Shown in pieces: positions 9,970-16,840 of a stretch of 23,262 nucleotides of DNA (the first letter of the stretch is position 1; the number at the start of each line of letters is the position of its first letter). The notes below the pieces were generated by a model. It ran no database searches. It saw only the letters and a list, made by a program, of their open reading frames with translations, and was not told the DNA's origin. The DNA lies in the IMG/VR virus record IMGVR_UViG_3300043602_000232, positions 1-23,262 of that record. The stretch is one strand, 5' to 3'. The position numbers and the translations under genes are program-made. The DNA is from a virus.

Positions 9970-11453
9970 TAAACTACCCATTGACGCCAATTATCCCCGT
10001 TGATCACTGCGGCCATATCTATCTTCGCTCGAAGGGCCTGAAGAATTTTCTCATCCACGGTGCCGGGCACGACGAGGTCGACGTTGTCGACGCCGTGCTC
10101 CTTGTCCTTGCCCATGGTCCGCATCTCGGCCTGATCGCGCAGTTCGAGGTTGTCCCGGTTCGAATAGAAGACGGCGAGGTCGGCCACGTCCCAAGTTCTG
10201 CCCTTGCCGCCGGCGTCGGGCGTGGCCACCATGAACCGGCACTCCGGATCAGTGCGGAATTGCAGCTCCTCGGCTTCGCGGGTGGATTCATTGCCGCCGT
10301 AAAACTTGGCAACCGGACATTCGAATTCTTTCTCCAGCGCCGTCGAGACCTTGCGCACATCGTGGCCATAGCTGCACCAGACGATACACTTGCCATCGTA
10401 ATCCTGCAGCAAATCGAGCAGCGCCGCGGTTCGCTTCTCCGGCAGCACATGCTCGACGCCTTCTTCATCGATCGTGTGGCCCATCAGAACCTGATGCATG
10501 CGAACGATCTGCGCGATTACCACGGTGGCGGTGACGTGCCCGCCAGAGGCCAACAGTGTGGTGGCGAAGTCTTTGATCTCCTTGTAAGCCTTCTCCTGCT
10601 CCTTCGTCATTTCGACTTCGCGGATGGTGAACGTGCTCGGAATCTTAGGGCGGAATTCGACCCGGAACGAATGCGGCTCCATTCGCCGCTTGACCTCGGC
10701 GATCGCCTCCGGGCGAAAACCGCGCACGCCCTTCTTAGTGTCGATGATGTCGACCCAGCGGCCGCCAAAATTCTCCCGCTTCATATGCGCGACCTTGTTG
10801 CGGAACTGGGTCCAGTTCGACGGCAGCGTCCGACCGTAGGTGATGTTGATGATAGTCGGGTCGAGGAACCAGAGCTGGAAGAACACGTCGAGCAGCGAAC
10901 GCGGCGTGGCCAGGCCGGACAGAATGCGCCGATAGCCGGCCAGCGGCCTGATCTTGGTCAGCACGAACATCGTGCGCTCGGCTTTGTTCTTAATGATGGT
11001 GCTCTCGTCGACCACGACGTAAGTCTTGGTCGGGCGCCTGGAGAGAAAATTGATCACGAGATCACGCGCCCGACCCGGCATGCTGAGCGCCTCAACATTG
11101 ATCAACAAAGCGCGCGGACCCTCGTGCGCGAGAAAATCCGGCACCAAGCCAGTAAACCGAGTAGACGAAAAGCTCGACGACCACACTAGCGTCTTGATCC
11201 GGCCCTGCAGATCAAGCGAGAGATCGGCTTCCATCGCTCCGACCCAGGTGCGGTAGACACCGCCAGGCGCGATGAGCAAAAAGTCCTTGGCCTTGCCGAG
11301 CAATTCGAGTTCGCCGAAATCGTCGAGCACAACCTTGCTCTTGCGCGTACGCATCGCCATGAGCAACGCGAAGAACGGTCGGCCGCGCATACGCTGAAGC
11401 GCAGCGACCTGGTTCTCGTCGGCCTGACGCCGAGGCTGATAACGGGCGCTCAT
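9969..11453 (-). CDS. SNF2-like SF2 helicase with degenerate motifs I and VI
   Basis: ATG at 11453-11451 overlaps the TGA of the preceding gene (ATGA). A 494-residue phage SNF2-type protein. Motif I region is LLMAMRTRKSK (residues 30-40), where the usual TGK[ST] reads TRKS. The Walker B/DExx motif is VVVDESTIIKN (146-156), motif III is SGLATP (179-184), and motifs IV-V lie near CIVWCSYGHD and VATPDAGGKGRTWDV. Motif VI reads QAEMRTMGKDK (441-451) instead of the usual QAEDRxHRIGQ, losing the second Arg. VPGTVDEKI (462-470) is the normal family ending. The fold is clear, but ATP turnover is doubtful. It forms an operon with HNH and VRR-NUC-type nucleases. Confidence 0.85.
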   Translation of the reverse strand: MSARYQPRRQADENQVAALQRMRGRPFFALLMAMRTRKSKVVLDDFGELELLGKAKDFLLIAPGGVYRTWVGAMEADLSLDLQGRIKTLVWSSSFSSTRFTGLVPDFLAHEGPRALLINVEALSMPGRARDLVINFLSRRPTKTYVVVDESTIIKNKAERTMFVLTKIRPLAGYRRILSGLATPRSLLDVFFQLWFLDPTIINITYGRTLPSNWTQFRNKVAHMKRENFGGRWVDIIDTKKGVRGFRPEAIAEVKRRMEPHSFRVEFRPKIPSTFTIREVEMTKEQEKAYKEIKDFATTLLASGGHVTATVVIAQIVRMHQVLMGHTIDEEGVEHVLPEKRTAALLDLLQDYDGKCIVWCSYGHDVRKVSTALEKEFECPVAKFYGGNESTREAEELQFRTDPECRFMVATPDAGGKGRTWDVADLAVFYSNRDNLELRDQAEMRTMGKDKEHGVDNVDLVVPGTVDEKILQALRAKIDMAAVINGDNWRQWVV

Positions 11454-11680
11454 GTCGGCTGACTGAGCGATTGACTGAGTGATTGATAGAAGGCGAAGTT
11501 GTCCGCGCGCTCCTTGTCCGACAGTGCCCAGCGTGTGTTGATGGATCCGAATTCCAGAAGGGTACGATCGACCAAGCTGATCCAGCTCAGGTCGTGCCAC
11601 TCGTCATCGGTGAGCGGCTGCTTGGCTGCGAACTTCATCATGGCATCGTAACAGCGCTTGGCCTGCTCGCGCCGGGTCAT
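11450..11680 (-). CDS. Hypothetical protein between HNH and helicase genes (76 aa)
   Basis: A 76-residue soluble protein coupled by ATGA overlaps to the HNH gene upstream and the helicase gene downstream. It contains a helical N-terminus (REQAKRCYDAMMKFAAKQ), then a polar segment with DDEWHDLSWISLVDRTLLEF (residues 25-44) and a tail ending in a short tandem repeat, SLSQSLSQ. The repeat is also visible in DNA as near-duplicated GATTGACTGAG units at about 11459-11489. Function unknown; position suggests a helper of the helicase. Confidence 0.7.
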   Translation of the reverse strand: MTRREQAKRCYDAMMKFAAKQPLTDDEWHDLSWISLVDRTLLEFGSINTRWALSDKERADNFAFYQSLSQSLSQPT

Positions 11681-12021
11681 CGCTTTATCCTCCCTTGCAA
11701 AATCTCAAACGGAGATGATGGCGTATCATCGCCGATCGTGAGCTTCCATTTCTTTCCAAGTTGGTTGGTGATTTTCCCACGGGTTTGATTGCACTCGTAA
11801 CACGCCGCCACGACGTTACCGGGCACGGTGCGACCGCCTTCCCATACCTGCTCTAAATGGTCCGCGGTCATTGTGCGTGGACTGCATACACCGTCCTGGC
11901 CGGCGCTCACCGGATCCATCGGCCTCCGACACCAAAAGCACAGCCCATCCTGGCGCATGAACGCCCGGCGGGCCAACCGCCGCGCCATAATCTGATCGTA
12001 GTGCGTACGCTTCAGACTCAT
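11677..12021 (-). CDS. HNH endonuclease
   Basis: ATG at 12021-12019 overlaps the stop of the VRR-NUC-type gene (ATGA), preferred over an upstream in-frame ATG that would overlap much more. The 114-residue protein has Cys28 and Cys31 (CFWC), the HNH core TADHLEQVWEGGRTVPGNVV with Asp54/His55, Asn69 and CYECN (74-78). Together these give the H-N-H/N metal site plus two CxxC zinc pairs. HNH enzymes of this size in phages nick or cut double-stranded DNA, as in packaging or homing. With helicase and VRR-NUC genes in the same operon, a recombination or branch-processing role is plausible. Confidence 0.85.
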   Translation of the reverse strand: MSLKRTHYDQIMARRLARRAFMRQDGLCFWCRRPMDPVSAGQDGVCSPRTMTADHLEQVWEGGRTVPGNVVAACYECNQTRGKITNQLGKKWKLTIGDDTPSSPFEILQGRIKR

Positions 12022-12440
12022 TCGCCACCTAACATCTTGGCAATTACGTCCCAGTCCCAGGCCCGCGGCCCACCGGCCCACCAATTCAACGGGGTCGCGG
12101 CAGAGATTCCTCCGAGCATCAGCTTGCGCACATCGGCGCCGGCAAAAATCAACAGCTCATCCCGCCCTTCCCGCCGCAAGCCGGCGGAGCACTTCCACCG
12201 TACGATCACCAATACCCGCCCACCGGCACGCAGGCGCCGCTCGATCCAGCCGACTTGCTCGGTCGAAATCCGCACCGCATTGGTCGCCGTGGTCTTGAAC
12301 TCGATCCAGGTCTCGGTTCCACGCAAGCAGACATTGACGTCGGGCACGCCCTGTCCGGTCGACCACGTTTCGACCGACTGAAAATGCGCCGCCTTGATGC
12401 GCTCCACGAATAGCGGCCGCAGTCCACCGTCACGCGCCAT
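12018..12440 (-). CDS. VRR-NUC / PD-(D/E)XK-type nuclease
   Basis: A 140-residue protein with the nuclease core GVPDVNVC (Asp34), WIEFKTT (Glu47, Lys49) and TEQVGWIERRLRAGGRV (about residues 60-76). This is the pattern of VRR-NUC or Holliday-junction-resolvase-like enzymes, in which PD, ExK and a following Q-x3-W helix form the site. The second half has ELLIFAGADVRKL and a Trp-rich region. It begins ten bases inside the upstream gene and ends in the ATGA overlap with the HNH gene. VRR-NUC domains commonly accompany SF2 helicases, as here. Substrate is probably structured DNA. Confidence 0.8.
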   Translation of the reverse strand: MARDGGLRPLFVERIKAAHFQSVETWSTGQGVPDVNVCLRGTETWIEFKTTATNAVRISTEQVGWIERRLRAGGRVLVIVRWKCSAGLRREGRDELLIFAGADVRKLMLGGISAATPLNWWAGGPRAWDWDVIAKMLGGE

Positions 12441-12636
12441 TGCGTTCTACTTTCCCCAAAATTTTGAGTAGCCCACGCCGCTCCTGATATTCCCGCCACA
12501 CAGTGAGATAGACCGAAGCTTGCTTACGCCCACGACACTGCCAGACAACAGTCCATCGACCGTTGCGTATTTCCCACAACTTACCGACCCACCCTCTAGT
12601 CCCATCTGCCGGACGTTCCGTGGTAATTCTCAGCAC
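12430..12636 (-). CDS. First leftward gene: small basic aromatic protein (68 aa)
   Basis: GTG at 12636-12634 is preceded by CTGGAG nine bases upstream. The 68-residue product carries many Trp and Arg residues: GTRGWVGKLWEIRNGRWTVV (residues 12-31), then a beta segment and VYLTVWREYQERRG. The alternating Trp/Arg and strand pattern suggests a small nucleic-acid-binding domain, but no family is recognised. It is the first gene of the leftward helicase-nuclease operon, transcribed from the divergent control region, and overlaps the VRR-NUC-type gene by 11 bases. Confidence 0.65.
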   Translation of the reverse strand: MLRITTERPADGTRGWVGKLWEIRNGRWTVVWQCRGRKQASVYLTVWREYQERRGLLKILGKVERNGA

Positions 12637-12652
12637 GCAATTAAACTCCAGC

Positions 12653-12681
12653 TTGACACCCGATTAAAGATAGCCTTAAAC
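12653..12681 (+). promoter_or_regulatory. Rightward early promoter
   Basis: A consensus TTGACA (12653-12658), a 17-base spacer and TTAAAC (12676-12681) point rightward, about 39 bases before the GTG of the YdaS/Cro-like gene. The internal TTAAAG followed by TTAAAC is also present in the promoter at 18545. The leader contains the palindrome 12685-12697. Confidence 0.55.
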
Positions 12682-12694
12682 CTCAATTTGTCAA
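12667..12694 (-). promoter_or_regulatory. Leftward early promoter
   Basis: On the minus strand TTGACA (12694-12689), a 16-base spacer and TATCTT (12672-12667) lie 31 bases before the GTG at 12636. The -35 is inside the palindrome 12685-12697, so the two promoters overlap face to face. The spacing is one base short of optimal. Confidence 0.5.
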
Positions 12695-12697
12695 ATT
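12685..12697. promoter_or_regulatory. Candidate operator palindrome
   Basis: AATTTG-T-CAAATT is a perfect 13-base palindrome. It contains the -35 of the leftward promoter and lies at about the start site of the rightward promoter. Protein bound here would shut both arms or switch between them. The YdaS/Cro-like product at 12720 is the natural candidate. Confidence 0.5.
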
Positions 12698-12719
12698 CAA
12701 AGTTGGAGGATTATCGACA

Positions 12720-12935
12720 GTGGCAATTCGAAATCATAGTCCGGGCCTTAAGCTCGCATTGAAGGCGCTCGAAGGCGGCCACGCCGAACTGGCACGGCAG
12801 CTCAAGACCACGCCGCAAGCGATTTACCAATGGGTCGACATCCCGTTTAAGCGGGTACTCGACGTTGAGCGCATCACCGGGATCGACCGCGAAAAACTGC
12901 GCCCCGATATCTTCCGCCGGCGGAGAGTCTCATGA
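12720..12935 (+). CDS. YdaS/Cro-type helix-turn-helix regulator
   Basis: GTG 12720 has GGAGG ten bases upstream. The 71-residue product has a helix-turn-helix: ALKALEGGHAELARQLKTTP (residues 13-32) with recognition helix QAIYQWVDIPFKRV, then LDVERITGIDREKLRPDIF (46-64). The ITGI-x-R-x-KLRPDIF ending is typical of the YdaS/Cro-like family of phage regulators. It is the first rightward gene after the divergent control region and lies just right of the palindrome, so it is probably the Cro-like or repressor protein of that switch. ATGA overlap links it to the methyltransferase. There is no second repressor in the window. Confidence 0.85.
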   Translation: MAIRNHSPGLKLALKALEGGHAELARQLKTTPQAIYQWVDIPFKRVLDVERITGIDREKLRPDIFRRRRVS

Positions 12936-13468
12936 CGGTTCGCGGCGCCAATTACGAACGCAAGCCGAACGACAATTATCCGACGCCGCCGGAGGCGATC
13001 GACATCCTATTCGAGCATGTCAACTTCGGCGAAGTATTAGACCCTGCCTGTGGAGAACTGCAGCGGATCGTCGAGGCAGCTTGGCGCCACGGCTACGACG
13101 CCATGGGGACCGACATTATCTTCGGCGCAGACTTCCTCGACAGTACCGACTGTGACAACCACGACATCGTCACCAACCCGCCCTACGGCGGTCGGAGCGG
13201 GCGCCTGGCGCGGGAATTCATCGAGCATGCCCTGGAGCTGACCGAAGGGCACCAGGGTCGGGTGGCCATGCTGCTGCCGGTCGATTTCGATTCCGGCAAG
13301 ACGCGCCTGCATTTGTTTCAACACCCGGCCTTCGCGCTCAAGCTGATCCCGGTCGATCGCATCAAATGGTTCGATGGTAAATCCGGCTCGATCAATAATG
13401 CCTGGTTCGTCTGGTGCTGGCGGCACAACGGCCCACCGATCCTACGCTACACCAGGATCCCAGTGTGA
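12932..13468 (+). CDS. SAM-dependent DNA methyltransferase-like protein (NPPY type)
   Basis: A 178-residue single-domain protein. Near the N-terminus is NDNYPTPPEAIDILFEH (residues 13-29), followed by a SAM-binding motif LDPACGE (36-42), the acidic end of strand 2 at DIIFGADF, and the catalytic motif NPPYGG (82-87). This is the order of phage N6-adenine methyltransferases, and the NPPY motif means an amino group on adenine (or cytosine) is the target. It is shorter than typical because no target-recognition domain is visible, so a partner or loose specificity is possible. No cognate restriction gene is in the window. It overlaps both neighbours. Confidence 0.8.
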   Translation: MTVRGANYERKPNDNYPTPPEAIDILFEHVNFGEVLDPACGELQRIVEAAWRHGYDAMGTDIIFGADFLDSTDCDNHDIVTNPPYGGRSGRLAREFIEHALELTEGHQGRVAMLLPVDFDSGKTRLHLFQHPAFALKLIPVDRIKWFDGKSGSINNAWFVWCWRHNGPPILRYTRIPV

Positions 13469-14598
13469 AGAACCCACCAACCCTGGCGGATGCTCTAATC
13501 GCGGAATCGTATAGCCGCAAGATGCCGCCGCATGCTGTGCAGCACATCCGCGCCATCGTCCCGGCACGCAAATTTGTCGTCGACGATGACATGTGCCGCT
13601 ACTGGGCCGACGCTGAAATGGCGCTGCTGACAAAGGGCAGCTACAAAAAATGCCTGCGCATGCTGGACCTCGCACGCATGCAGGCACGGTTGCCGCACGG
13701 CCTGACATGGATCGAGCACAATCCACGGGCGTTTCGCGAGCGGTCATTGCAGCAGGGATTTGTGATCAAGCCAGGCATGCGTACCGCTTTTCGCCGCGGC
13801 TGGTTACTGGAGCAACATCCCCATATCGACGTCGCGATCCGTTGCACCGAGTTCACGGCACACGATAATTTGGGCGATCTGCAAGGTAACTATTTTCGCT
13901 TTGCTTGGGTGTGCGACGACGCCACGCCAATGCCGTGGCCGCGCGCTGACTATCCAGCCGACTGGCTGCAAGTGAGACACAATCGCGATAGCTCCAACAT
14001 GGCAAAGGTGCCGGAGGCTTTTAATCGCGACAGCCCCAAAGCGCCAGATGATTTCATGTGGACTGAATCGGAACTGCTGGCTGGCATGGCCGGATTCATC
14101 ACGCCGCAAGTCGCGTTGACGATCGGCGGCAGCAAGGAGTTCCTGTCGACTTACAGCGGTAAAATGACACCAAGGGAATTATGGAAAATACGAGCATCGT
14201 GCCGGGCGCTGTGGATGTTGCTGGCAATGATCAACGATCTCCCGACCACCGTAGAATCTATCATGCCCAGCAAGGGCTATGTCGCGCGCGGCAGCTACAA
14301 GAAATTCCTCAAACACTCGATCATTCATCTCAACGTACCCGAGAATGTGTGGCGTAAATTGATTGCCAAGACCGTCGCAATCCTACGCCGACGCGCGCAC
14401 CAGGTCCGCGGCCACTGGCGACTGGACTATCGTCATCCGCTTAGCGGCAAGTGCGAGCATAACTGGCACGTCGAAGAGCGAGCGTTACTCTGTTCGCGTT
14501 GCGGCGGCGCTAAGCTGTGGATCGCGGAGCATCAACGCGGCGACGCCTCGATTGGTTTTGTCACCCACGATTACTCAGTGGAGCACAAAAATGCTTAG
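13465..14598 (+). CDS. Unknown conserved phage protein with a C-terminal Cys/His segment (377 aa)
   Basis: GTG 13465 overlaps the methyltransferase stop (GTGA). The 377-residue protein is soluble. The first 150 residues include DDDMCRYWADAEMALLTKGS and RMLDLARMQARLP. The middle has a run from WTESELLAGMAGFITPQVAL to GGSKEFLSTYS. The C-terminus carries KCEHNWHVEERALLCSRCGG with Cys, His and two further Cys, a plausible zinc site, followed by RGDASIGFVTHDYSVEH. I do not recognise the family. It lies between the methyltransferase and polymerase genes and overlaps the polymerase start by eight bases, so a DNA-replication or modification link is likely but unproven. Confidence 0.7.
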   Translation: MKNPPTLADALIAESYSRKMPPHAVQHIRAIVPARKFVVDDDMCRYWADAEMALLTKGSYKKCLRMLDLARMQARLPHGLTWIEHNPRAFRERSLQQGFVIKPGMRTAFRRGWLLEQHPHIDVAIRCTEFTAHDNLGDLQGNYFRFAWVCDDATPMPWPRADYPADWLQVRHNRDSSNMAKVPEAFNRDSPKAPDDFMWTESELLAGMAGFITPQVALTIGGSKEFLSTYSGKMTPRELWKIRASCRALWMLLAMINDLPTTVESIMPSKGYVARGSYKKFLKHSIIHLNVPENVWRKLIAKTVAILRRRAHQVRGHWRLDYRHPLSGKCEHNWHVEERALLCSRCGGAKLWIAEHQRGDASIGFVTHDYSVEHKNA

Positions 14599-16741
14599 CC
14601 CCGATCGTCCACGGCGCGAACTTCTATTCGACGTCGAAAGCCGCAGCACCTACGATGTCACCGACGTTGGCCCGTACATTTACGCCACCCATCCCACCAC
14701 CGAAATCCAGTTCTTCACCTATGCCGTCGACGACGGGCCGATCCTGATCTGGCGCCGCGGCGACCCGCCGCCGCAGCCGTTCATCGATGCCGCCGAGAAC
14801 ATCGACACCTGGACCATCTACGCCCACAACGCCGGCTTCGACCGCCCCATGCACGAGCACATCCTGGTCAAGCGCCACGGCTTCCCACCGCTGGCGCTGG
14901 AGCAGTGGCGCTGCACCATGGCGCAGGGCCTGGCGGCGGCGCTGCCGGGGCGGTTGGAGCGCCTGGCCAAGGTGCTCAACCTGGAGCACCAGAAGGACAA
15001 AGCCGGCAGCCGGCTGATGAAGCAGATGGCGAAGCCGCGCAAGCCGCGCAAAGGCGAGGACCCCACAGCCACGCTCTATTTTGACGACCCCGTACGCATG
15101 GCCGGGCTCGAGGATTACGGCGTCAGAGACACCGCCGCCATGCGCGAAGCCCATTACGGCCTGCCGGATCTGATCCCGTTCGAGCAACAGGTCTGGCTGC
15201 TCGATCAGAAGATCAACGGTACCGGGTTCTACCTCGACCAGGAGCTGGCGCTGGCGGCCAACAAGATCGCCGAAGACGCCAACCCGATCATCAACGCCGA
15301 GCTGACCCAGCTCACCAATGGCCAGGTCACCGCCTTCACCCAGGTCGCCAAGCTGACCGAGTGGCTGGCGCAATGGGTGCCGGTGGAATCGCTCAACAAG
15401 GCCACGATCGAGGAGCTGCTCGACCAGGAGCTTCCCGAGCACGTCCGGCGCGCCCTGGAGCTGCGCCACCTCGGGGCCCAGGCCGCGGTCGCCAAGGTCG
15501 ACGCGCTGCTGCAGCGCCGCTGCCCCGACGGTCGGGTCAGGGATTGCTTCGTTTACCACGCCGCCGGCACTGGCCGCTGGTCCTCGCGAGGCGCCCAGGT
15601 CCACAACCTTAAGCGGCCACAGACCGATTTCAGCAAGGACGAGGGCGCCGAGCTGCGGCGCGCCATCGAGATCATCGGCAGCGGCGACCTCGCCTTGGCG
15701 CGGGAGCATTACGACAACCCGCTCTCGGTCATCGGCGACTGCATCCGGGCCATGATCGTTGCCGCTCCCGGCCACACCCTGATTGGCGGTGATTTCTCCG
15801 GCATCGAGGCGCGGGTCACCGCCTGGATCGCCGGCGAGAAGAGCAAGCTCGACGTCTTCCGGGCCTATGACGAGGGCCGCGGGCCCGACCCGTACGTGAT
15901 CTTCGCCGCCTCGGTGTTCACCCGCGACCCGGAGGAGCTGTCCAAGGCCTACAAGGCCGGCGACCCGGTGGCGCGCGAGCAGCGCCAGATCGGCAAGGCC
16001 GGCGAGCTGGCGTTCGGATTCCAGGGCGGAGTAAAGGCCTACCGCCGGTTCTCTCCGGGCGGAGCACCGGCGGCGACCACGGCGTCGCAGTCGGCCTGGA
16101 TGAAGCTCCACGGCGCCTTCGACCGCACCAAGACACCGCTGGCCGGCACGACGACCGAGTTCACCGACCTCGAAGTCAACCGCATCAAGAACACCTGGCG
16201 CCGCCTGCACCCCAACGTGGTGCGGTTCTGGGACAATATCGATCGCGCCACCTACAAGGCGGTGACCAATCCGGGATGCACGGTGACCTTCGGCAACCTC
16301 TCGCTCATGTGCGATGACTCGCCGATGTTATGGCTGACACTGCCGAGCGGACGCTCGCTGGCCTATCCGCACATCCGCAAGACTCGAGCGTTCTTTTTCG
16401 AGGGCAAGATCGTCGAGCACGAGCGTGGCGAACATTGCGTGCTGTTCAAGGACGCGGCGATGGGGCAGTGGCGCGACGTCAAGGTCTATGGCGGCCTGCT
16501 CACGGAAAACATCGTGCAGGCGATCGCCCGCGATCTCCTGGCCGAGGCCATGATTCGCGTCGACCGCGCCGGGTTTCGGATCGTCGCCCATGTGCACGAT
16601 GAGATCGTGATCGAGGTGCCGAAAGCGAAGGCCGCGGCCGCGGAGGTCACCTTCACCAAGCTGATGTCGCAGTGCCCGCCATGGGCCAAGGGACTACCGA
16701 TCAAAGTCGGCTCCTGGAGCAACGAACGCTACATCAAATGA
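14591..16741 (+). CDS. polA: Family A DNA polymerase (phage Pol I)
   Basis: ATG 14591 overlaps the previous stop (ATGCTTAG). A 716-residue polymerase with a 3'-5' exonuclease domain and no 5' nuclease, as usual in phages. Exo I has Asp14 and Glu16 in FDVESRS, and exo II is AHNAGFD (78-84). In the polymerase domain motif A is GGDFSGIEARV (Asp401), motif B is RQIGKAGELAFGF (Arg465, Lys469), and motif C is VHDEIVIEV (Asp670, Glu671). All catalytic acidic residues are present. Against E. coli Pol I the position of Phe762 is Leu473 and that of Tyr766 is Phe477. It makes the replicative strand with the primase at the right end. Confidence 0.95.
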   Translation: MLSPDRPRRELLFDVESRSTYDVTDVGPYIYATHPTTEIQFFTYAVDDGPILIWRRGDPPPQPFIDAAENIDTWTIYAHNAGFDRPMHEHILVKRHGFPPLALEQWRCTMAQGLAAALPGRLERLAKVLNLEHQKDKAGSRLMKQMAKPRKPRKGEDPTATLYFDDPVRMAGLEDYGVRDTAAMREAHYGLPDLIPFEQQVWLLDQKINGTGFYLDQELALAANKIAEDANPIINAELTQLTNGQVTAFTQVAKLTEWLAQWVPVESLNKATIEELLDQELPEHVRRALELRHLGAQAAVAKVDALLQRRCPDGRVRDCFVYHAAGTGRWSSRGAQVHNLKRPQTDFSKDEGAELRRAIEIIGSGDLALAREHYDNPLSVIGDCIRAMIVAAPGHTLIGGDFSGIEARVTAWIAGEKSKLDVFRAYDEGRGPDPYVIFAASVFTRDPEELSKAYKAGDPVAREQRQIGKAGELAFGFQGGVKAYRRFSPGGAPAATTASQSAWMKLHGAFDRTKTPLAGTTTEFTDLEVNRIKNTWRRLHPNVVRFWDNIDRATYKAVTNPGCTVTFGNLSLMCDDSPMLWLTLPSGRSLAYPHIRKTRAFFFEGKIVEHERGEHCVLFKDAAMGQWRDVKVYGGLLTENIVQAIARDLLAEAMIRVDRAGFRIVAHVHDEIVIEVPKAKAAAAEVTFTKLMSQCPPWAKGLPIKVGSWSNERYIK

Positions 16742-16754
16742 GGAGAAACAATTC

Positions 16755-16796
16755 ATGAGTCCGAAAGCCAACAGCGTCCGCGTCACAAACAAATAA
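16755..16796 (+). other. 13-codon ORF after the polymerase gene
   Basis: GGAG lies nine bases before ATG 16755, which opens a 13-residue frame, MSPKANSVRVTNK. A ribosome site this good for so short a frame hints at a leader peptide or a remnant of a gene start. It sits between the polymerase stop and the next promoter-like TTGACA. It cannot be supported as a gene on length alone. Confidence 0.25.
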
Positions 16797-16804
16797 ACAT
16801 TCGC

Positions 16805-16833
16805 TTGACAACCCGTATGCCTGTCGCCAAAGA
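16805..16833 (+). promoter_or_regulatory. Possible promoter for the zinc-finger/GRPR protein
   Basis: TTGACA (16805-16810) matches the -35 consensus and lies 30 bases before ATG 16841. At 17-base spacing the -10 would be CAAAGA, which is weak. If it is used, the transcript would start almost at the ATG, giving a nearly leaderless mRNA. Confidence 0.3.
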
Positions 16834-16840
16834 TCGCGCG

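Noticed and set aside
9627-11189. A 520-codon open frame on the plus strand across the helicase gene
   Set aside because: It is antisense to the helicase, whose motifs are clear. The composition (His/Arg/Leu-rich, no domain) and lack of a ribosome site fit a high-GC shadow frame.
14624-16210. A 528-codon open frame on the minus strand across the polymerase gene
   Set aside because: The polymerase is certain from motifs A, B and C. The antisense product is Gly/Leu/Val-rich with no domain, as expected opposite a GC-rich gene.
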